A stretch of 64,000 nucleotides of DNA, taken from the NCBI RefSeq assembly GCF_037975245.1, contig NC_092574.1:11123213-11187212 (forward strand). The letters run 5' to 3'. The position numbers and the translations under genes were made by a program. Shown in pieces: positions 26,976 to 40,529 of the stretch; positions within the stretch are counted from its first letter, which is position 1; every line of letters starts with the position of its first letter. The stretch is from Apostichopus japonicus (lineage: Eukaryota > Echinodermata > Holothuroidea > Aspidochirotida > Stichopodidae). The notes below the pieces were generated by a model, which made no database searches, was not told the origin of the DNA, and worked only from the letters and a program-made list of their open reading frames with translations.

Positions 26976-27000
26976 AATAAATAACAATTGCTTGAATAAA
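26976..27000 (+). terminator. Polyadenylation signals of the transglutaminase
   Basis: Two AATAAA hexamers 19 bp apart in the sense of the gene, at the end of an AT-rich 3' stretch. Position and spacing are typical; no transcript evidence is available. Confidence 0.45.
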
Positions 27001-30000
27001 AATGTCTCCACTTGTTTCATTAGTGTGGTCCTATGCTTACCATATTTCATCTGAATAACATATATCAGGCAGCCTGTAGAGGATCAGAGGAAAGGTTTTC
27101 TCATTCACTTGTCTTTGTAGGAAAATATTTCCAAAAAGTTATTTACCTCACATCTGGAGAAGAACAGTTATTTGAGCTGCTGTTGTTGAGAGCTGCTGTT
27201 ATTGACAATTGCATTCCTGTGCTTTTTTTCACCTTTTGTCTGTCTCACTTCAGCTGAACTTTGACCCCTACCCCAAAGTTTAACAGAAGTGTCAAATAAA
27301 ATGTGACACAGTCAAATGCAAAAACTTTCTTTAAAGCTGGCAGAGAAGTCTGCATCAATCCTCAAAATTGATGTGACCTAGATATGGTTGTTTGGACTTT
27401 TTTTTTTTCCTTTTCTGGAAGCAAAACTTTTCATTACTCATTTAGTCAGATTGTAAATCAGAGTAAATCAGAGTAAAATTTAACAAAAAGAAAGAATAAA
27501 GAGTGGAAATCTAAGATATGAGAGTTTAAAATACATTGTGATGACTTTATTTTCATATGTTAAACCAGAAGAGCATATTTAAAAAATCATAATGAAATAG
27601 GAAAATTGTAATACAGAAAAATGATAAAATCAAGTAAGATAAGAGAGCCCAATCAAATTTCACAGCACAGCTCATGTGGTGTCAATGAGAATCAGCACAC
27701 AGGTGGTTCTGAATCATAACCTGATGCTTGTTATCAGTTTATTTTTTGGAGGCTGGCTGATCTTTAGTTTAAGCTATTCCATACATTGATTTCAACACAG
27801 TAGTTTAGTCACAGACAGCTGTGGGCATTTAATCACTGCTGCTTTATGAGGTAATGTTACATGAATTGTGCAAGAAGTACAAAAGAGAAAAAGAATCAAC
27901 TCATTACAAGAGCTTTGTTAGTTGGACAGCTTAGTCGATGCCATGATACACCACAGTAATGTAAGCAAGGACTAAACAGTCAGGGAATAATTTGTGAAGA
28001 AACTGGGGAAAACACTGATGATGTCATAACAGTATATATATACTCAATGTAAGACTGGCCTGGATCAGATGAATAACACTTTTGTCTGTTCAACGTATCA
28101 ATATGGAGTAATCCTGCTAGTTAATCACTTTAATAAATGTAACATAATATCTTTCATTAACCCTTAGACCTGAACAACCTGGCAGTGTAAGGTAGTAATA
28201 ATATATAAGTGGTTATATAATAATAAGTATTAATGATAAATAGGCAGTATATAATAGGGCAATGATAAAGATGACAGTGCATGTCACCTGACCTGACCAA
28301 GTAACAACTGATCAAACCCGTCATTTCTGTGATTCACATTGCAATGAACGGCAATTAGTTTTTAAGCTCATTAACAATGAGATCGTTTCTTGAACAACCT
28401 GATTATTATGCATTTCAGGATACGACCAAGGGTAATTTAAGATTCTATAATGAGTAACTATCCCTCTGAAACAAAAAGACGAGTGATTTCCTTCTTACAA
28501 AAGAAATAAATTAAAAAAGACCTATCCAGATAGGCCTATTTACACTACAATTGGAATTTCTGACGGATTCATAATAATGCCTTACGAAATTAAATTGCGA
28601 GTCGGCAGTTCTTTAATTCACTCAAGTTACAAGAAAAATGAATACAAATATCACTTCCTGGTGCTCCTTGCAAACACAGACACAAAGGGCAAAATTTTTC
28701 TTCTGAACAGGGAAAAGAGAAAATTTTATAAGTGAAAGTTCCTATATGCATCATCACAGGGAGTGCACAATAGCACAACACTGTCACACATTTCTTTCTG
28801 CTTTTAATCACAATAAATTTGAGCAAAGCATCAATTAAAAGTAACTAGTTAACTAACTAGACTGTCTGATTTTAAAAGTAAGTCAACTTGCTTTACTACG
28901 AAACACACTGTACCCAATGTCCTGCTTAAGTTTGAATTGTTAAAGTGTTCTTAGTGGCTGTTAATTGCTCTCATTTATGAAACTATTGATACTGTCATGC
29001 AAATATAGATGGCTGTTGATAAAAACAGTTTCAGCGCTCTCTTTGGCGTGAAATACTTACAATACTGATGCTGCGAGAAATATTTCTAGTTTAATTCACT
29101 CACTAAATCTTTTTTTTTACAAGTTTCAAAGAGCTTAAAAGAAAAAAGACAAACATCCAATATGCCAAGTCTTACGATTACATTTTACACCAAAACCCAT
29201 GATATTGAGACACCTAATTTGATGAAAAAAGAAAATAATAGTAATTAAAATACCATTTATTTGTTGTAATTCAGTAGAAAGATGAATGAAAATTCCATTT
29301 TCTGTAAGGCAGTATGGTTAGAGTACATCCTGATTTGAGCCCTTTTAGGAATTTTTTTTGAAAGAACTTAGAAACTTGACTGTTTTTTTCATATTTTCGC
29401 AGACCAACTTGCAACTTGATTCTACTGTTGTACTACCGTAATATCCAGTCACCCTGTAACTCATAGCAATGTGGACATTGCCATTTTTCCCTTTGAGATC
29501 ATGTAAATTTTGAAACAAGCAATGTAACAGATTTACTGTGGAGTGCAAGAAATGAAATCGCACCTCTACTCGAATATTTGAGAATTGCTTAATCGAACGA
29601 TAGGTTATATGTGTCAAGACTCTAGCAACCAGCATATTATACTTGCATCACTACTGACGGTCATTGGTGCTTCTAACTTCAAAGAAAAGTCCAGGCAAAA
29701 ACTTCTTTTTGATATGTTACAGAGCAACATAATCTAAGCATTCTAGTGAAATTTGCATTCAATTCTTATGTACCGTTTTTGAGATATTGACAGTTGATAT
29801 TCTACCAAAAGTGAAATTGAAGCAAACAGAACCTGTCTAATGAAATTTTGACCTGGACTATTCTTTTAAAGCTAGCGACAAAGTTTAAACTTAAATTGCT
29901 AGATATCACTTCCAGGACAACATGCTAACAAAATATTGTAAGCTTTTCCCCTTTTGCCATCACCAATGTCTTATCACCCCCCCCCGCCCCCAAAGATGAT

Positions 30001-30451
30001 ACCACTCCATTGTCTAACGACCCCTACACAGATCCCTCTCTGCTCTCTTATGACCCACCACACAGATCCCTCTCTGTTGTCTTATGACCCCCACACAGAC
30101 CCCTCACCGTTATTTTATGACCTCCAGACAGGCCCCTTTCTGTTGTCTTATGACCTCCAGACAGACCCCTCTCTGAATCCCCTCTCTCAGCATCGCTGCT
30201 CTTTTCAAACTGAAGCACACAAAAAAAAGATTTGTTTTTTTCTGAAGTAAGAAAAACAAATCTTATGATGCACCTAAAAATAGCCCTCTTTGATGCTCGG
30301 GTTAACTTCCTTCATATCGGTCTAGAATACAGTTCACACTCCTCCCCCGTCCCCCTCACCCGTTCCCCAATAAAAAACACCAAAGCACTTCTACTTTGAT
30401 TTAGATGCATGTACAGCAGATACACATGTTTGTATGTTAACTTTGGTAACA
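27001..30451. other. Intergenic interval between two convergent genes
   Basis: No coding exon is recognised. It likely contains the 3' UTR of the LAPTM-like gene on the minus strand: AATAAA hexamers in its sense are at 27546-27551 and 27738-27743. A CT-rich imperfect repeat at 30000-30180 (CCCCTACACAGATCCCTCTCTG-like units, about 30-32 bp) and an inverted-repeat element at 29681-29866 are also present. Confidence 0.5.
29681..29866. mobile_element. Small inverted-repeat element (AGTCCAGG ends)
   Basis: The ends read AAAGAAAAGTCCAGGCAAAA and, inverted, AAAGAATAGTCCAGGTCAAAA. An internal segment at 29747-29800 resembles 37367-37425, so this sequence family is present twice in the window. Non-coding, about 186 bp. 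I could not see a clean target duplication. Confidence 0.55.
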
Positions 30452-33400
30452 TCAAACATCCCTGTAGGGTGGTGGGGCCTCTTCTTCCAAGTTTGACACT
30501 GGCACATCACTCATGGTAGTGAACTGCATGCTTGAATTTGTCGGTATGGGCCCCTTTTGGGGTAAGGCAGCCGCACCTTCTTCGTAATCTCCCGACAGCT
30601 GAAAAGAAGAAAACAGTGCTATGGATGTAACTTTAGGATTGCACTTGGGGTTTACTGTTTAACTCCACCAGAAATAAATCCTGAAGATTTCCAAGATTTC
30701 TGTTGTTGTTGTTAACAATGCAGAGCGTGTGATATTGCTCTGTACCTTGAACACTTGAAAAAGATTATAAAAGCTGACCGGTTTTGACCACACTTCACTA
30801 GCGGGATTTTTTTTTATTGCACTTTTCATCACACTGACTTTTGTAATGAAAAATGACGATAATAAATATATATTTCAATACTGGCAGTTAGTTGCTTCCA
30901 TAGGTAATACAGCATTTTGGGGAAATTATTCCTCTGAGTTTGAAAAGGAAAGCAAAGAAGAGAAAACCTCTAATCGTTAACAGTTGCTTGTTCAGTGTTT
31001 AACGATTACTATGATCGACTACATAGGACAAACCCTTTGCCCACCAGCATGAAACGTACTGTAACAGAGTGAGTTCAGGTTTTCTCTTCCAGTCCATGAA
31101 ATCTTAAACTCACAAATTTGAACTACTGTACGTTATTGTATGTTTCCTCTCTTGTCGAGTGGAAAGAAATTTTCAACGGTCTGAAAGTTGTTTTCGTATT
31201 TATTTATTTCCACCAAAGCCTGTCAACTCAGAAAAGAATCTCTTGCAGTCTGAGAGCATTGGGGAACGATCAGCAAAAATAGTGGGGGGGGGGGGGGGAG
31301 TTTTCATCCAAGTTGGGCACAGCTACCTAACATTTAACGATAGTTTGACCTACAGTAACTACTGTATTAGAGGTGAATGTAATCTTAGCATGATCCTGGT
31401 CAAGATTATATAACCCTAGCATCCCCTGGGGCAAAAAAAGAATGAAGGGATTGAATGCAAATTTTACTCGGACGATTGCGATAACAGTGTTCCTTTTACA
31501 GACCGTCTAAAACTAAATTTATCGGTGGGGGACAATTGAAATTAACAGCAACCGGAATATGTCACGGTTGGAAACATATGTCAGAAAAAGAAATGGCCAT
31601 AAAAGTATGGACATGGCATGACCTGTGTCTTTTAACTGCCAAAGTGTACATATTTTGACATCGAATAAATGTCCTTTCAGGGAGCCAAAAAAAAGAGAAA
31701 AAAGGAAGGACTCACTCGTTCCCCTTGACTCCTGTAAACGGCTCTCATGTTCTCTCGTCCAGCACGAAGGTTCAAGTAATGTGAAATCACGCAGAGTAAA
31801 CAGGACGCCTAAAGACAAAATGGACAAAACGTTTCTGACGGTTAAGTTACATCCATGCAGCTGGAATTGAGAGGATGACATCAATACCAACGGGAAACAC
31901 AGGGCATGAAACTTTACAAATACTGCTGTATGGCCATGGTATTTCTCAGATCCTCATATGGAGTAAATTTACAGATGGCCTTTGAATGCACTAGAATGTG
32001 AGGGATGAAAACAAAAGATCTTCTGCAGGGCATCCATACCTTAAGCTAAACTACCGCTTCAAAGAAACAGCTCCTTCAATGAAATCTGCTCTAAAGTGCG
32101 ACCCCGCCCTCTAATCGAAACAAGGTCTTGTTGCTTCAGAAATCCTTCCAAATAATTTTCTGTCATGCACCGCCAAAAAAAGTTTAATAAATTAAGGATG
32201 GAAATCATGGAATAATTTGATCAATCACGCCAGAATTTAAAATATACATATCGTTTTAAAAGCCCTCGTTAAAGGTTTTGATCAGACACACGCCGCTGGA
32301 AAATAATGTTGGATAACTGATTAGCAAAACTTACGTCGACAAAAAGGAAAGTAAGCATGATTCCAAGCATTATCAGTGTTTCAACACTTAGGAGGAGAAG
32401 CTGAAAGAAAAAAAAAGAACGTTCAGAAAATACTGTACAACCAATCCAGGTAAAGGATTTTCAAAAATGTCATGAATATCCATACTGATAAAAACAGCCA
32501 ATCCAGGTACAGCACTTTCAAAATGTAATGCATATTCATACTGACATTAAAAAAACACAACCAATCCACGTTCAGCATTTTCAAAATGAACTGAACATCT
32601 TTAAATGCACCTGTAATATTCTGGGTACAAATTAAGAGTACAAATTTCTTTATATGTTCTTTACAAATACAAACTCTATCACTAAACTAAATTTTCAAAT
32701 CTACCTTAACTTTTCTTCTCTTTTCACTTTTAACATTTTAAAAATCACACTTTTGTGCAATTTTGTTTCGTATATCGCCTTCATCCCCTACCACCCCTCC
32801 CCGCCCCTTTATCTTCCATGGGTTCCATGAACCACACCTAACAAAGTAACAAGACCCAAGGTAACTTCAATATAAAAATCACAGAGAAAAATTGGCCCAA
32901 CAGGAAAAGGTGGGACTTTGAGAAATTAATCTTCAAGCTAAGATGACTTTGAAATTGTCCACAACAGAAATTAAATCACTTAAAGCAGCTCTTACTTCTA
33001 CTAAAAGGATAAAAAAGTGATGTCGTGGTCAGCATATTGGATCATATTATTTAGTATTTGATTGTCAAGCTTATCACGACCACCGTACTGTACCATAACA
33101 GGAGAGGAAAAAACAACTGGAGTTAGACTTACCACCAAGAGCACACTCAAGATAGCCAGCAAGGTCTCAATAACGACTATGATACCAAACAGGACCATGA
33201 ATGGTACAAGAAGATAGGCTTTGTGCTGTGTAGAAATAAAAACAGAGAAAAACATAAATATAAGGTCGATGAGATTTCAACTTTTTTTGTTCCAGTTTTG
33301 GTTTCCTAGGAAAACCGGACCCATAAAATTGCTTTCCCCAGACCAGAAAATGAACATGTTTAGCGGTTTGGATGCCATAAGCCATACGCGTGAATATTCA

Positions 33401-34244
33401 TAAACCTGAGTACACCAACAAGGGATCATCTATTGACTCATGCAGCTCAACATATTGAGGAAGGTACCAAGAATCGGTTGTCATGTTTTGATTAAAGTCT
33501 ATTTATAGTTTTATTTCTTACAATCCTTTCACCTTTCAAATAATGCACGGCAAATAAATACTACAGTATAGTACATACATTCCCTCTTGTCAACTTCACA
33601 ACACTATAACCTAACAGTTGTATATGTGGGCTCTGAAGCTGCTCTTATGAGGATTTCACCAAAGTCGTAATAGACTAGTTGTTTTTTCTCATCTTTCAAT
33701 TACCTTTGCTTGTTTAAAAATGAAGTATGTACAGAGGTCTCTATATTTCCTAAGCATGTTGATCCTCCTTTTCCCCTATGTAGCTTGAGAAACTAAGTTT
33801 TTGAACATTCCATTCTCCGCACAATTCGACAAATATCAAGTAAAATGAGACAGGGAAAGAGGAGAAGAAAAAGGCAGAAAAAAATATGAAGTGCACTCAC
33901 TTACAGTGAGTGCACTCACTCAAGTGCACTCACTTAAGTGCATAAGGAACTCCCTTAACTTGCAGTTAGTTATTTTAAATTATATGCAGCATACAGCTCT
34001 AATAATTTATTTATGTAGTAGAGGTGCTGCGATGCAATATTCCATAATGGGTTAACAATGTTAAATTACAATCATTATTCGTATCAAGGTTTATCTTGAA
34101 TATCATAAGAAGGCCAGCTTGGTACTGTACCTTGCAAATAATTGGTTCACACCATAGTTTGCACTGTGTGAAACATTCCATATACACAATATCATGATGG
34201 CTATATTGTGCCTTATACACCTATTGGATAACTACTTTGAAGAG

Positions 34245-34289
<45 letters not shown>

Positions 34290-37200
34290 TCACAGCAATT
34301 TTTCCATCTGAAAACTAAGTTTTCATGTCTCAAAATGTGAGGGATGGAACGTTGAACTAATTTATGATTTCTTTCTCCCTTAATTTTGACTTAAAAAACA
34401 TTTTTTGGAACTTTTATTGCATTCCTAATTTATAACTCCAAGTTTGAACATGAATACGAGAAAAGAACTTGAGATCAACCGATCTCATCTAGAGTTACAG
34501 TAACTTAAGTTTTCTATAATCAAATCCTGTCAATCTTGCAAAATCATTGTAATTTATGACGTAATCAGCATTTTGGTCTAACACAGACTCATAAACTAAT
34601 CAACTTCAATTATTTCCACTGCTACTGTACAAAACCAAAAGTGAATGTGCCCGATGGAATTAACATCTTAATTGAAGTTTCCTGGTTGTCCGGGTTTTGG
34701 CAGCTCTTACCCTAATGTAGCGCTGAGTGAGCCGCTGACTATGCTAGCAACTAAGTGAACAACATAGTAACACTGGTTACCAAGTAAGGAATTTGTGCAG
34801 AAAAAATACAACCCTCTGAGTAACATCCAGTAAGTGTTATTTAGAAAACAAACCAAAGTACCAAACAATTGTAATCAAACTCTACAGGTCAGGTGAACAA
34901 TTTCCTTCTGGAGTTTCTGAATAACTACCTGAATTATGAGCAAAGCGATATGTTGTTAAATATTAACACACAAGTTATTATGTGAGGAGTAATGTAACCA
35001 ATTGATAGTTCATGGAGCCCAACTAAAAGAGCATGCACATTCAATCACCTATAGACTTCTCAGTAATGCAGGGAAAAAAATACTCATGATTCTACAACCA
35101 TCTGGTTACAAACCATCTGGTTACAAACCATCTGGTTAAAAACCAACTGGTTTAACCATCTGGTCACAAACCAACTGGTCACAAACCATCTGGTTACAAA
35201 CCATCTAGTTACAAACTATCTAGTTACAAACTATCTAGTTATCATGCATCTTCAGTTCTTCACCATACACTTAAAGTCCTTTGTCCTTTGTGTGTTGTTG
35301 TCACAATAGAGTAGGACAGTGTATTTACTATTGGTGATTGTTAGCTTGGTCATCTATTATACGAGTGAACAAGCTTTTGTGTATTAAAACTTTTAATCCG
35401 GGGACCTAGTCAGATCTAGAATAGAGATGTTGGCTATGTAGTAGGAATGTGCCACCATTGAATGGACAGGTGTATAAATAATGAGTAGTTAGGCTTGGGT
35501 AGATTGAGAATGCTATAGAATTGCTCACAGTGTCCAGGTGAACCTATTATCTGCACTAATAGATGCAACATATTTTCTTTACAATGGATTAGCCAATTCA
35601 TGTAGGCTTGTGTGGAGCAAACATCTCACTCAGAGCTGAAACATCATGCTGTGAGAGTCATATGATTTCTATGTGTCTCTCAAGTTAGGCCTAATATTAT
35701 TTTTAGTCCCTGCAGTGTATAGTACTTGACGATATGACAGAACAGGAGATTCGGAGGGCAGTGACCGCTAGCAGGAACACTGGGGGCGCAGTGCAACTGT
35801 GTTTGTGTGTGTGTGTGTGTGTGTGCCCGGGCAGGAAACAGGTATTAAGAGAGAAAAATAGTAAGTAAATTTGCATGAACCTTAAACAAGTTGGGGCTTT
35901 TCATACTTTACCTTTAGAATGCCAATTATGAGGCAAGCTCCGGCTGCTAACAACAGTAAACTGATAATCAGCTCCACATACCAGAGAGTACTCTCCACTT
36001 CTAACGCAATCTCACTCTCTGTAATATTGTGTTCCGTATTAAAGTCGCGTTCTAAAGATTAAACAGAAACTCATTAATCATCATGATTTGGTAATTTAAT
36101 AATAATTCAAAATAGGGTATATGTTGCAGAAATATCAAAAACAAGAGGGGAAACAAACCCAGTGGAACGTAAGTCACCATATTTTTATTTCCACTTTCCC
36201 CAAATTTATCGTCATTTTATAAACCCGAGCTCAGATTCTTAAAATACCTATATCGATAACATCACTTTCAATATTTCTGAATTAGCATAAATAGTCATAA
36301 CTTTCTGACCAAATAGCAAATTGCTCAAATTTGCCAAACTAGTGTTAAATTGCAAAATGATAATTTTTTGTGTTACAACTTGTTGTTGACATGAAATTCA
36401 GATGTAACTACTATAAATTTATACCCCCAAATAGGTATAATGATGAATTGATAGTGCTCTACAACATACCAAGTCTAACACATCTCTCTCACAGTGTACA
36501 TGTTAATTAATTGGTCATAGTCGTATTCAGATGTAACATACTATAAGTTTATACCCCCAAATAGGTATAATGATGAATTGATAGTGCTCTATAACATGTA
36601 CCAAGTCTAACACATCTCTCTCACAGTGTATATGTTAATTAATTGGTCATAGTCCTATTCAGATGTAACTACTATAAATTTATACCCTCAAATAGGTATA
36701 ACGATGAATTGATAGTGCTCTATCATATACCAAGTCTAACACATCTCTCTCACAGTGTATATGTTGGTCATAGTCCTATTCAGATGTAACTACTATAAAT
36801 TTATACCCCCAAATAGGTATAACGATGAATTGATAGTGCTCTATCACATACCAAGTGTAACACATCTCTCTCACAGTGTACATGTTAATTAATTGGTCAT
36901 AGTCGCTTTGCTTAATATTTATAGACAACCAAATTTGATGATCAGACAACCAGAAAAGAATCCTTAAATATTTAGACCTGACGTTGCATTCTGACAAGAA
37001 GTGAAGGACATGTGATTGCTATGGTTTGTAATTACTGCCAGGCTGTACGGCTAAGTTCGTTCCCTATCTAATGACACTGTAGATCAGGCAGTTCGAAGCG
37101 CACCATTACAGTTACTTTATAGAGTATAATTTTCCCCAACGAGAAGTCGTGCATATCTCTTAAAAATGCTAAGCAAACTAATAATGTAACCATGGCAGTA

Positions 37201-40200
37201 CTCCATGTACAGTATACACTTTCACTGAAAATGGGACCATACTGTAGCTGTTTAAAGATTTAACTTCAGGGCTGAAATTTTCATCCGTACACTTAAAAGG
37301 GTTATCCAAAAGACTTTTTTTTGTTTTTTCTTTTGCTGAAGAAAGAGGCACTGTTCTAAGCAAATCTGGTGAAATTCATATTGAATTCCTACGTATCGTT
37401 TTTGAGATAACCACATTTGAAGTTGACATGTTTTATACAAATAGTTAACTTGAAGTGCCACATTTTTTTACAAGTCGTTCTTGAAAATAAGCATCTAATT
37501 TATTATCTTCAAAAGTAGGATGCATTAACTGATGAAATAATACACTCGCACAGTTATAGGGAACTTCGCATTCCCAATAAAGCAAGGTTGGAACCCTGTC
37601 CAATCCAAGGTCAAATCAGTACATTTATGGTAAAGAAAGAAAAACATTTTGCTCCCATTGTGTATCTATGACATCCAGGTCTGTCTGCTTAAAAGTTCAC
37701 ACGTTTTTGTTACCAGCTGTGACATTTGCATGACATCTTGAGAATGCCATGTGGAATTAGATCTGCTAAATTTGAGAATGCATTCCTCTGTACTATCCTT
37801 TTGTCCATTAATCGCAGGTAGAGGATGAAGATAAGGAGCTTTGCAATGGTTTTGATGTGCCCAGCCCACTTATTGTTAGTAGAAGTCAAATAGTGCCCAA
37901 GTATTTACAGTACAGCATTTCTGATTTATGGTGTGGACAACTTGGCGACTTAATGTCAAACACTGTAAGTAAAACCTAACCTAACAGATTAGTATACATG
38001 TATTGTGTCAATTGGACTCAATTGGTGATCTTGCCTTTGTGTCTTAAACGAGAACGGTATTGTTTGAACAGAAGCTCTTTGATAAGATTGTTTACAGTAA
38101 TTGCAATTGAGTTAACATGGTTGTCCCAGTTATTGGCATTTTGGGTTCATTATGTTCAATTATAATGAAGTATTTGGAGTTTAAGGGTGTCTACATTTAC
38201 GGAATGACAAAGTATCACTACATGCTTTTTTGGTTTAGCAGCCCTATAAATTGATCAGACATATATTTGATAGAAATGCTAAATTGCAGAATACCCAACA
38301 AATCTTGAATCTCACAGACTATGACCTGAATTTCTCAATATGCACTGTGTGTAGGGGTTGTGGGGTATTCTGCAATTGCCCTAATGGAAACTCACCTTGT
38401 TCAATCAGAAATTCCTCTAAAACTGTTCCGAGTATTCTTAAAATAGCACATACCTGTGGAAAGAGGAGAGACTAAATATAAGGCCATTTGACAAACCTAT
38501 ACGTTAAGTTCCAATGAAATAGAAGAAATAACACAGCCATGATCATTAACTGTTCATAACGTGTAATTGATTTAACATTGAGCAATTCACAAGGCAAAGA
38601 TCTTTCCCACAAGGTTTGCAGAGAGATGAAATTTGCAACCAAATGTATCTTTGCTAGGCCTAGGCTACTGTACATGCAGTAGTAGGCCTATGCTTACATA
38701 CATGTATGTAAATGTACGTAAATGTGCGTACTGTGTTAGGCTGTACGTGTGACTGCACTCATAGACGCTGTAGGAATTATACAGTAAACATCAGTGCATG
38801 CGCTTAGTTCCAGGAGATTGTTTCCCGTTTCAAACAGATTGACATCTGACAATTACCTACCGTATAAAGAAGATATTGGATTGGCCTAATGCTGTTTCTA
38901 GCAGAATCTGGTCGAACCATCGATTAAATCATCTAGGTGATGGTTAGAACTTAACCACCGAGCAAATCAGCGAGATTGCCATCATCGATATTTTCTAAAA
39001 TAATATTATTGCGCATACTATGGCGAAATTACAGCATAGCCTACCAATCATACTGATTCTTGACCTGCTATTTACAGACGGTATTTGGCCTCTGCTTATA
39101 AAGCCCGTACTATTATGGGGGCAGTGTCATTCCCCCATCAGTACATTTCGCCATAGAAAATGTGCTCTTTCCGCCATAGAAAAAGTGCCATTCCGCCATG
39201 TTATCCTGATGGGCAGTAAAGTATGGACACTAACGAACATGCAATTAACACTATTCATAATTCCATCACCCTGTAGGCTGTAGTAGGCGGTACATAAACT
39301 AAGACTGTGCATCAATTCCCCAATCTTGTCTTAGACTAGAGTAAATACAATTCAGTCTTTCCAGCACACCATCACAATTTATAGACTGTGTGTGTACCTA
39401 CGTATCCTTCCACGTGATTCAAAGAAATTTTCACCGAAACAATCCTGTAAATCCATTCCTAAAATGTACCTTTCCGGCATAGGTTTCGAGCCTTTCCGCC
39501 ATGGCGATTGTATGTACCTATGGCGGAATGCCAATAGATCAGTATTACTACAGTACTTAGTATATAGTAAAGGCTTCATAATTGACGCACCCCCGTAATT
39601 GACGCACCTTCAATTATTACTAGCAACGATACAGCAGGCCACCTAAACTTTTTGCAGTCAAGCAGAATGACATATTTCATGAGTTTGAATCCATTTCAGC
39701 TATTTGCTGACCAAATTGTGGTATTTTTTAAGCTTCTAACACCCTCCCACCAGTTTTGCACATTTTTTGGTCATTTGGAAATCTTACTCCCTAAAAATAG
39801 CCAAAATTACCTCAATATGATAACACTGCTCTCTGGAACCTGACCAGTCTGAGCTTAGAGGCTCAGAGCATAGCAAACAGCATCTAAAGTCAGTGGATGT
39901 ATACTAAGGCCTACACTACAGTTAGCTTTACAACGAATGTGTCAATTTAGGGGTATGAAAGAACTTGACACGGCAGACATTTTGTGGTCAAATTCTGCTC
40001 AATTGTACGGTGCATAAGCACAGAACCTAAGATATTTTAAGATCATAACATTTCTGAGGAACTACACATATGAAAAACACATACAGTCGAGTGATTTGGA
40101 TTTTTCCTTGATAGATATCGTTGATCAAATCCTTAAGTGCGTCAATTACGAGCCCATCATGCTACTAGTACTACGCTAGCTACTGTATGTCAACAGGAGA

Positions 40201-40407
40201 CAAGCAGACCTAACTCGCCTACTCTTCCCTGACCTAACGTTATGTGTATGAATAACCTTTACAAACAAGCTATAGGCTACATCATTCATTGTGACATGAA
40301 TATAGAAAAACAAAACTTACAAGAGCATATATGGCGCTTGCTATGGAACCCGCTCGTACAGTATTAAAGCACCAACATTTGTCCCATGGTAAATTAAGAA
40401 ACGCCAT
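30452..40407 (-). CDS. LAPTM4/5-like four-span lysosomal membrane protein
   Basis: Six coding exons with consistent phases give 196 aa: 40321-40407 (ATG), 38396-38453, 35912-36051, 33133-33225, 32335-32400, 30452-30598 (TGA). The N-terminus MAFLNLPWDKCWCFNTVRAG carries a Cys-rich patch like that of LAPTM proteins. Four hydrophobic spans follow (about residues 21-43, 74-95, 100-128 and 127-149; the last two are close). The loop between spans 1 and 2 has an N-glycosylation site (HNITES). The cytosolic tail ends in EEEAPPPYRDV; PPPY is the PY motif bound by NEDD4-type WW domains, which sort LAPTM proteins to late endosomes and lysosomes. It is shorter than vertebrate LAPTM4 (about 230 aa), mainly in the tail. 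Family placement rests on architecture and the two terminal motifs. A related Mtp-type tetraspan protein is the alternative. Confidence 0.75.
33891..33942. repeat. Short GTGCACTCACT repeat
   Basis: Three direct copies of a GTGCACTCACT word with short spacers, partly self-complementary (CACTTACAGTGAGTG), in intron 3 of the LAPTM-like gene. Confidence 0.7.
34244..34287. repeat. (TA)n microsatellite
   Basis: About 20 uninterrupted TA dinucleotides in intron 3 of the LAPTM-like gene. Confidence 0.95.
35096..35242. repeat. 15-bp minisatellite
   Basis: About ten copies of AACCATCTGGTTACA with substitutions (CATCTAGTT, CAACTGGTC), each partly palindromic (AACCATCTGGTT), in intron 3 of the LAPTM-like gene. 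Confidence 0.9.
36399..36909. repeat. Four-copy tandem repeat of about 130 bp
   Basis: Copies start at 36399, 36528, 36660 and 36781 (spacings 129, 132 and 121 bp), each opening CAGATGTAACTACTATAAA and containing CTCTCTCACAGTGTA and TTAATTAATTGGTCATAG (shortened in copy 3). High identity suggests recent expansion. It lies in intron 2 of the LAPTM-like gene, about 350 bp upstream of exon 3. Confidence 0.95.
39595..40150. mobile_element. Inverted-repeat element with CGTAATTGACGCAC ends
   Basis: CGTAATTGACGCAC at 39595 recurs inverted, ending at 40150; an extra direct copy of ATTGACGCAC sits just outside at 39581. The length of about 556 bp and absence of coding fit a MITE or foldback element in intron 1 of the LAPTM-like gene. 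No clear target duplication is seen. Confidence 0.5.
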
Positions 40408-40521
40408 GTTTTCTGTGATTTGGTACGTTTCTACTTCAATGCAATTCTCCTATCTCTCAGCTGATCTATCTAGTCATAGCGTCTGACTCTTATTGAAAAG
40501 ACTCTTGCACAGAAAACAGCA

Positions 40522-40529
40522 TGACGTCA
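40522..40529. promoter_or_regulatory. CRE-type site upstream of the LAPTM-like gene
   Basis: Perfect octamer TGACGTCA, 115 bp upstream of the start codon, where a promoter-proximal CREB/ATF site would be expected. The octamer also occurs elsewhere in the window (3401, 9904, 45844), so position is the only support. Confidence 0.35.

Larger units (their letters stand above)
24583..27000 (+). other. Probable 3' UTR of the transglutaminase
   Basis: AT-rich non-coding sequence after the stop codon. Two AATAAA hexamers at 26976-26981 and 26995-27000 are good candidates for the cleavage signal, followed by a GT-rich stretch. The 3' UTR would then be about 2.4 kb. It contains a degenerate repeat block (24955-25360) and an RFX X-box palindrome (26677-26690). 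Confidence 0.5.

Noticed and set aside
31519..31890. 123-codon minus-strand frame inside LAPTM-like intron 5
   Set aside because: Not splice-compatible with neighbouring exons and lacking any motif; the opposite strand is also open, as expected by chance.
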